Of a stretch of DNA of 64,000 nucleotides, positions 59,158-64,000 are shown one piece after another. A model generated the notes under the pieces. That model searched no databases, was not told the DNA's origin, and saw only the letters and a program-made list of their open reading frames with translations. The stretch spans positions 62,001 through 126,000 of the forward strand of contig QAYY01000002.1 in NCBI GenBank assembly GCA_003054665.1, given 5' to 3'. Origin of the DNA: Opitutaceae bacterium EW11 (GTDB lineage: Bacteria; Verrucomicrobiota; Verrucomicrobiia; Opitutales; Opitutaceae). Position numbers and translations under genes: made by a program. Within the stretch, counting starts at the first letter, position 1, and each line of letters starts with the position of its first letter.

Positions 59158-61638
59158 ATGCACATTTTCCCTCTCTCTTCCGCGTCCTGGCGTTTTCGGG
59201 ACTGCGCCGAAAAATCCTGGCTCCCGGCCTGCGTGCCCGGCTGCGTCCATACCGATTTGTTGGCGTCGGGCAAAATCCCGGACCCCTTCTGGGCGGGAAA
59301 CGAGGAGCGGCTCCAATGGATCGAGGAGCGCGACTGGGAATACCAGACGAGTTTTGTCGTGCCTACCGCGCTGCGAAAGGAGGAGGTCGTGGAACTCGTC
59401 GCCGACGGACTCGACACGGTTGCGATCGTGGCGGTCAACGGACGGGAGGTGGCGCGAACGGAAAACATGTTCGTCGGATACCGCTGGGACGTGAAACCGT
59501 TGCTCCGCCCCGGAAAGAACGAGCTTCGCATCCGGTTCCAGAGCGCGATGCGGTACATCCGCAGCCACCGCCTGGAGCACGTTCCGCGGGAACTCAACGA
59601 CCCGGTGGGGCGCTGCACCGTCATCCGTAAACAGCAGTGCCAGTTCGGCTGGGATTGGGGGCCGCGCTTCGTGACCGCCGGAATCTGGCGCGATATCCGC
59701 CTGGAGGGCTGGACCGGCAACCGGCTCGAGGGCGTGCGCGTTTCCCAGACGCATCGGGCGGACGGCAGCGTGCGTCTCGAACTCGCGCCGGAGCTGGCGC
59801 GGGCCGACGGAAACGCGACGTGCCGCTGGCGACTCTCGCTCAATCAGGTGGTGGTCAACGAGGGCGTCGGCCGCGAGATCGAGGTCCCGCATCCGCAGCT
59901 TTGGTGGCCCAACGGCCACGGGGCGCAGCCGCTCTATCGGCTCGAAGTCGATGTCACTGCGGCGAACGGAGCCGGCTGCGGCAGCTGGTCGCGCCGGATC
60001 GGTCTGCGCACGATCGAACTCGACCGGCACGCGGACGAGTGGGGCGAGTCCTTTCAGTTCGTCGTGAACGGTCGCCCGATCTTCGCCAAGGGGGCCGACT
60101 GGATTCCGGCCCACTGTTTCGTCGCGGGCCTGGCGCGTCCCGACTACGAGCGCGATCTCTGCTCCGCGGCGGCGTCGCACATGAACATGATCCGGGTGTG
60201 GGGCGGCGGCATCTACGAGAGCGAGGATTTCTACGATCTCTGCGACGAGCTCGGATTGCTCGTCTGGCAGGACTTCATGTTTGCCTGCACCCTCTATCCG
60301 GGAGACGAGGCCTTTGTCGCCTCGGTCCGCGAGGAGGTCGCCTTCCAGGTCCGCCGGATCCGCCATCGCGCGTGCCTCGCCCTCTGGTGCGGGAACAACG
60401 AGGTGTTCATGTGCAACGTGAGCGAGCTGACGGACCCGGCGAAGCGCCCGCTGATGGAGGCGTACGAGACGGTTTTCCACCGGGCGATCCCGGAGGAGCT
60501 GCGCCGTCACGACTCCACGACGGCGTGGTGGCCGAGTTCTCCGTGGCGGGGCGGCACCGGCGCGGACCATGCCGCGGGCGAGCGCTCCGGCGACACGCAT
60601 TATTGGGACGTCTGGCACGGGCGTTTTCCGGTGAAGGACTATGAGCGGTGGAATTTCCGCTTCGTATCCGAGTTCGGGATGCAGAGTTACTCCTCGCCGG
60701 AAACGCAGGCGACGTTCTGCCCGGAGGACGACGCCAACGTCTTCGGCCCCTCGATGGAGAATCACCAGAAGAACCGGGGCGGCAACCAGGTCATCCTCGA
60801 CTACGTGTCCCGGCGGTACCGCTTCCCCAAGGACCAGGCCTCGCTCGTCTACCTCTCGCAGCTCAATCAGGCGGACTGCATGCAGGTGGGCGTGGACCAC
60901 TACCGGCGCCAGATGCCGCGCTGCATGGGCGCGCTGTATTGGCAACTCAACGACTGCTGGCCGGTGGCGTCATGGAGTTCGATCGAGTTCACCGGACGCT
61001 GGAAGGCGACGCAGTATGCCGCGCGGCGGTTTTTCGCGCCGGTCGTCGTCTCCGCGCACGTGCCGGGAGACGAGTCCCCGGGCATCGGCAACTATCGCCG
61101 GTCCACGGTGCGCGAGGTTCACCTCTACACCGTTTCGGAGCTCATCGAGCCGGCCCGCGCCGTGCTGCGCTGGGATCTGTTTCACGTGGACGGTTGGAAG
61201 CTCCTCTCGGGGCGGAAGAGCGTGACGCTTCGGTACGGCGAGAGCGTGCGGCAGGCGACGCTCGACCTGGCGAAAGCGCTGGAGAAACACCATCGCGACA
61301 ACCTCGTGCTGCGCATCGCTCTCGATCTCGGCGAGAAACGGGTCAGGGAGGAAACCGTGTTCCTAACCCCGCCGCGTTTCGTCAATCTGCCCAAGCCGGC
61401 GACGAAGGCCATCGTGCGCTCGACGGGCCCGCGCGAATTCCGGCTGACCTTCACCTCGAAGACGTTCCAGCACCGGTTTCTCTTCGATCTGCCGGGGATG
61501 CAGTACCAGGCCTCGGACAACTTCTTCGAGTTGTATCCGAACGAGCCGAAAACGGTGCTCGTCCAAACGGCGCGAAACCTGACGCTCGGCGCCGCGCGGA
61601 AGAGACTCAGCTGGATGTCCCTCGCGGATACTTTCTGA
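59158..61638 (+). CDS. GH2 beta-mannosidase
   Basis: 826 residues with no signal peptide. The N-terminal sugar-binding domain starts HIFPLSSASWRFRDCAEKSWLPACVPGCVHTDLL, as in beta-mannosidases (V-P-G-x-V-H). QQCQFGWDWGPRFVTAGIWRDIRLEGW is the diagnostic mannosidase segment. In the barrel, IFAKGADWIPAHCF and MNMIRVWGGGIYESEDFYDLCDELGLLVWQDFMFAC lead to LALWCGNNEVF with acid/base Glu415; RFVSEFGMQSYSS carries nucleophile Glu505. ALYWQLNDCWPVASWSSIEF is also typical. It removes terminal beta-linked mannose from oligosaccharides in the cytoplasm, probably fed by the GPH transporter nearby. Confidence 0.94.
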   Translation: MHIFPLSSASWRFRDCAEKSWLPACVPGCVHTDLLASGKIPDPFWAGNEERLQWIEERDWEYQTSFVVPTALRKEEVVELVADGLDTVAIVAVNGREVARTENMFVGYRWDVKPLLRPGKNELRIRFQSAMRYIRSHRLEHVPRELNDPVGRCTVIRKQQCQFGWDWGPRFVTAGIWRDIRLEGWTGNRLEGVRVSQTHRADGSVRLELAPELARADGNATCRWRLSLNQVVVNEGVGREIEVPHPQLWWPNGHGAQPLYRLEVDVTAANGAGCGSWSRRIGLRTIELDRHADEWGESFQFVVNGRPIFAKGADWIPAHCFVAGLARPDYERDLCSAAASHMNMIRVWGGGIYESEDFYDLCDELGLLVWQDFMFACTLYPGDEAFVASVREEVAFQVRRIRHRACLALWCGNNEVFMCNVSELTDPAKRPLMEAYETVFHRAIPEELRRHDSTTAWWPSSPWRGGTGADHAAGERSGDTHYWDVWHGRFPVKDYERWNFRFVSEFGMQSYSSPETQATFCPEDDANVFGPSMENHQKNRGGNQVILDYVSRRYRFPKDQASLVYLSQLNQADCMQVGVDHYRRQMPRCMGALYWQLNDCWPVASWSSIEFTGRWKATQYAARRFFAPVVVSAHVPGDESPGIGNYRRSTVREVHLYTVSELIEPARAVLRWDLFHVDGWKLLSGRKSVTLRYGESVRQATLDLAKALEKHHRDNLVLRIALDLGEKRVREETVFLTPPRFVNLPKPATKAIVRSTGPREFRLTFTSKTFQHRFLFDLPGMQYQASDNFFELYPNEPKTVLVQTARNLTLGAARKRLSWMSLADTF

Positions 61639-61646
61639 TTCGGACT

Positions 61647-61679
61647 GCCGTTCCGTCGCGAGATCTCGCGACGGCCGGC
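61647..61679. terminator. Bidirectional hairpin between convergent genes
   Basis: A perfect 22-base palindrome (CCGTCGCGAGATCTCGCGAC plus GG, 61653-61674), extended by GCC/GGC outer pairs, fills the 48-base gap between the GH2 and GH10 stops. There is no T-tract, but its position suits a two-way transcription stop. Confidence 0.55.
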
Positions 61680-61686
61680 AAGGAGG

Positions 61687-63756
61687 TCAGTTCTCCTCGT
61701 AGACTTCGACGAGCGCGACGCCGGTGCCGTTGTCTTTTCCCGAGACGATTGCGGTGTAGTCGCCCGGGTTGAGCGTGAGCACCAAAGCCGCGTCTTTCGA
61801 TCCGACGGCCCAGTTGTCGATGCCGCATTTCTGGAAATCCGGACGGATGGCCGCGTCCCAGTCGTCGTTTTTCGCCACGAGGTCGTTCCCGTGGCGGACC
61901 TCGATCATCGGGTTTTCCAGGACGCCGGGCACACCGTACTTCGTGAGCGCGGGGCCGGAGGCGCGGATGACGACTTTCTTCGGCGTGTCGCCGCGGACAA
62001 TGAAGCCCGCGATCTGCACGCCGTCGTTGCTGAGCACGACCGAGCGCGTGGAAACGTTGTAGAAGTGCGTGGCGCCAGCGCCCACCTCGAAGCCCTCGAT
62101 CAGCGACACGCCCGTCGTCCGGCCCTTGCCCGAGACGATCGCGGTGTAGTCGCCGGGTTCGAGCGTGACGAGCAGCGCGGCTTCCTTGCTCCCGTCGGGC
62201 CAGTGGTACGCGCCGACCTGCTGGGCGGCCTGGAGAATCGCGGCTTTCGTGCCGGCTTCGCCGCCCCAGTTGTCGTTCGACGCGAGGGAAACGTCGCCCT
62301 GGAAAAGTGTGAGCACCGGATCGGCAAGAGAGCCGGCGACGTTGAACGGTTGTTGCGCGAGCGTCGGGCCCCAGGCGCGGAGCAGTACGGTCTTCGGACT
62401 GTCGCCGCTGACGATGAAACCGGCGATCATGACGTTGCCGTCCGTGCCGACCTGCGACCGCGTCGAGATGTTGAAAAGACGGTTGGCGCGCGGTTCGGCG
62501 ACGGACACGGCGGCGGCATCGCTCAGGGCCGAGCCACCGGGGCCGGCGACCTCGACCCGATAGCTTCCGGCATCGGCGGCGGAGACGGAGTCGATCTTCA
62601 GCGAGGCGCCGGTGGCGCCTGCGATCGGTGCGCCGTCCTTGTACCACTGATACGACGTCACGCCGGCGGCCGAGACTTTGAGCGTGGCGGCCTCGCCGCG
62701 GGTGGCAGTGAGACCGCGCGGGTGGTTCCAGATCAACGGCGCTCCGTTGGCGCTCGCCTGAAGGTAGTCGCGCAGCCAGACGAGGGCGGGTCGCTCGGTG
62801 CCGTCGGCCTGGACGATGTACGCGCCTTGGTCCTGGCGCCAAAGGCCGGGGCGGAAGCCCCAGAGCGTGATGCCTTTCACGGACGGGTGCTCCCAGAAGA
62901 GCGGGAAGAGCCGCTTGTAGTCGTCGAGCTGGACCTGGTCCGTCGGCCCGTCGACGTCCATCTCCGTGATGTAGATCGGCAGTCCGGCGGCGGCGATGAT
63001 GTCGAGATTGGCCTTCAGCGTCGCATTCGGCGGGGTGGTCGAGAAGGCGTGGCCCTGGATGCCGACGGCGTCGATCAGGCCGCGATCTTTCAGGAGCTTG
63101 ATGAGCGTGACGTAGGATTGGGCCCGCTGCGTGAAGTTGGTCACGTTGTATTCGTTGACCAGCAGCTTGGCCCGCGGGAAGTGGAACCGCGCCATCTGGA
63201 ACGCCCTGATCACCCAGTCGTAACCGGTGGTGCCGGTGCCCCCGAGGGCTTTGATATAGTTTCCGCCACCTTCACCGGGCCTGTCGGGCGGGTCGCTCAT
63301 CGGCTCGTTGACGACGTCGATCATGTCGACGTCCGGGTAACGGGCCGCGAGCGCCGCGAACCACTCCTGGATCTCCTGCAGCTGCTCCTCGGTGGAGAGC
63401 GTTTCGACCCACGAGGGCTGCTGGGCGCCCCAGATCAGCGTGTGCAGCTTGAACGAAAAGTGGTTCGTCTTGGCGAGCTGGTAGGCGGCGTCGAGTTCGG
63501 TCCAGTTCATCACATCGCGGACGTATTCGACGCTGCCCCATTTGGCGGCGTTTCCGGGCGTGATCTGGTTGAAGTATTTCTCGAAATCCAGGCCCTGCGT
63601 GGCGGTGTCGTAACCGCAGCCAAGGTATTTTGTTTTGCCGGTGGCCAGCGGCGGACCGGACGGGGTGTAGGCTTCGGCGGATGCGGCCACGAGGGCGGCG
63701 ACGAAAGCGGCGGGTAGAACGCGAGTGATGAAGGTGCGCGCGAAAGCAGCGGTCAT
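61687..63756 (-). CDS. Secreted GH10 xylanase with Ig domain and tandem C-terminal modules
   Basis: 689 residues from ATG 63756, signal peptide MTAAFARTFITRVLPAAFVA to about 29. The GH10 barrel (about 38-335) shows FNQITPGNAAKWGSVE, FKLHTLIWGAQQPSWV, DMIDVVNEPMSDPP with acid/base Glu151, DAVGIQGHAFS and LPIYITEMDVDGP with nucleophile Glu265, and GITLWGFRPGLWR. An Ig-like domain (about 340-420, SYQWYKDGAPIAGAT) and two modules (about 427-557 and 558-689) with VLLRAWGPTL / VVIRASGPALTKYGVPGVLE and ASNDNWG / AKNDDWD follow. It cleaves xylan outside the cell; the modules match those of the protein at 54222. Nothing was recognised in 63757-64000 beyond its presumed promoter region. Confidence 0.93.
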   Translation of the reverse strand: MTAAFARTFITRVLPAAFVAALVAASAEAYTPSGPPLATGKTKYLGCGYDTATQGLDFEKYFNQITPGNAAKWGSVEYVRDVMNWTELDAAYQLAKTNHFSFKLHTLIWGAQQPSWVETLSTEEQLQEIQEWFAALAARYPDVDMIDVVNEPMSDPPDRPGEGGGNYIKALGGTGTTGYDWVIRAFQMARFHFPRAKLLVNEYNVTNFTQRAQSYVTLIKLLKDRGLIDAVGIQGHAFSTTPPNATLKANLDIIAAAGLPIYITEMDVDGPTDQVQLDDYKRLFPLFWEHPSVKGITLWGFRPGLWRQDQGAYIVQADGTERPALVWLRDYLQASANGAPLIWNHPRGLTATRGEAATLKVSAAGVTSYQWYKDGAPIAGATGASLKIDSVSAADAGSYRVEVAGPGGSALSDAAAVSVAEPRANRLFNISTRSQVGTDGNVMIAGFIVSGDSPKTVLLRAWGPTLAQQPFNVAGSLADPVLTLFQGDVSLASNDNWGGEAGTKAAILQAAQQVGAYHWPDGSKEAALLVTLEPGDYTAIVSGKGRTTGVSLIEGFEVGAGATHFYNVSTRSVVLSNDGVQIAGFIVRGDTPKKVVIRASGPALTKYGVPGVLENPMIEVRHGNDLVAKNDDWDAAIRPDFQKCGIDNWAVGSKDAALVLTLNPGDYTAIVSGKDNGTGVALVEVYEEN

Positions 63757-64000
63757 GCGGGGTATCGGCCTGGGTAGGACCGAGGGGAGGGGGCCCGTCG
63801 GCGACACGGCGAAGACGTCGTGTGGGGAACACCGTCGGGGGGACGGCTCCAGCTTTGCCGGTCCCTCGGAGCGCACAAATCCGGCTCCGTTCTAACAATC
63901 GTCCGAAATCCTCTGCATCAGCCGCTTCAGGGATTGCCCGCGAATCGGCCGCCGCCAAAGCTCCGGGGGCATGGGACGTCAATGGCTCCACGCAAAACGC

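Noticed and set aside
1-64000. CRISPR arrays, tRNA or rRNA genes, insertion sequences
   Set aside because: No regularly spaced direct repeats, no tRNA-like cloverleaf with CCA context and no transposase-like protein were seen while reading; the repeats found are short extragenic palindromes.

Overview
The window is high-GC DNA (roughly two thirds G+C by eye), densely coding, with genes in tight operons. The gene content points to a Verrucomicrobium of the Opitutaceae type: a planctomycete/verrucomicrobial (PVM-type) bacterial microcompartment for L-rhamnose/L-fucose, several glycoside hydrolases for plant glycans, many TonB-dependent receptors and LacI-family control. The taxonomic call is inference from content; no rRNA is present.

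Layout. 1-1166: start of a GH28 pectinase (cut by the left edge) and an aldose-epimerase-like gene. 1249-3621: a siderophore-type TonB receptor with its own terminator. 3835-8255: a candidate metal-handling operon (small CPLC protein, TonB receptor, Asp-box protein with a CECC motif, TlpA-like thioredoxin). 8434-9003: RibD-C reductase. 9004-9366: a gap with an operator-like palindrome and a strongly foldable stretch. 9367-13813: secreted toroid-like protein, PafA-type phosphatase, HGSNAT-like acyltransferase. 13907-21005 (minus): GH38 alpha-mannosidase, NagB-PIG-L fusion and sodium:solute symporter, divergent from a LacI regulator (21233-22279). 22390-31057 (minus): a myo-inositol operon iolG-iolB-iolD-iolE-transaldolase-iolA-GH105.

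31551-48578 (minus): a deoxyhexose catabolic region. RhaEW-type aldolase/dehydrogenase, a tandem class II aldolase and a DeoR regulator come first. The BMC operon follows (PduL, three BMC-H, three BMC-P, acetate kinase homologue, acylating aldehyde dehydrogenase, encapsulated aldolase, lactate/malate dehydrogenase), then rhamnulokinase and LutABC. Rhamnulose-1-phosphate would be cut to DHAP and lactaldehyde. Lactaldehyde would go through lactyl-CoA and lactyl-phosphate inside the shell, or be oxidised by RhaEW, and lactate would be taken to pyruvate by LutABC.

48926-53960 (plus): pseudopilin and assembly-platform genes of a type II secretion system (GspG,H,I,J,K,L,M-like). 54222-55871: a secreted Ig-domain protein whose C-terminal tandem module also ends the GH10 xylanase at 61687-63756. 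Between them are a GPH sugar transporter, a Gfo/Idh oxidoreductase and a GH2 beta-mannosidase.

Regulation. A palindrome with core TAACSGTTA precedes the first TonB receptor (3702), the 9367 operon (9043) and the symporter/LacI pair (21127), with a weaker copy before iolG (31120), suggesting one LacI regulon. A second operator, TATGA-N10-TCATA, lies over a perfect TATAAT box before the BMC operon (43788) and again before the RhaEW gene (48655), suggesting DeoR control of both. The LacI-regulon genes (mannosidase, GlcN deaminase/PIG-L deacetylase, phosphatase, inositol pathway) together suggest use of a mannosyl-glucosaminyl-inositol glycan; this is a hypothesis.
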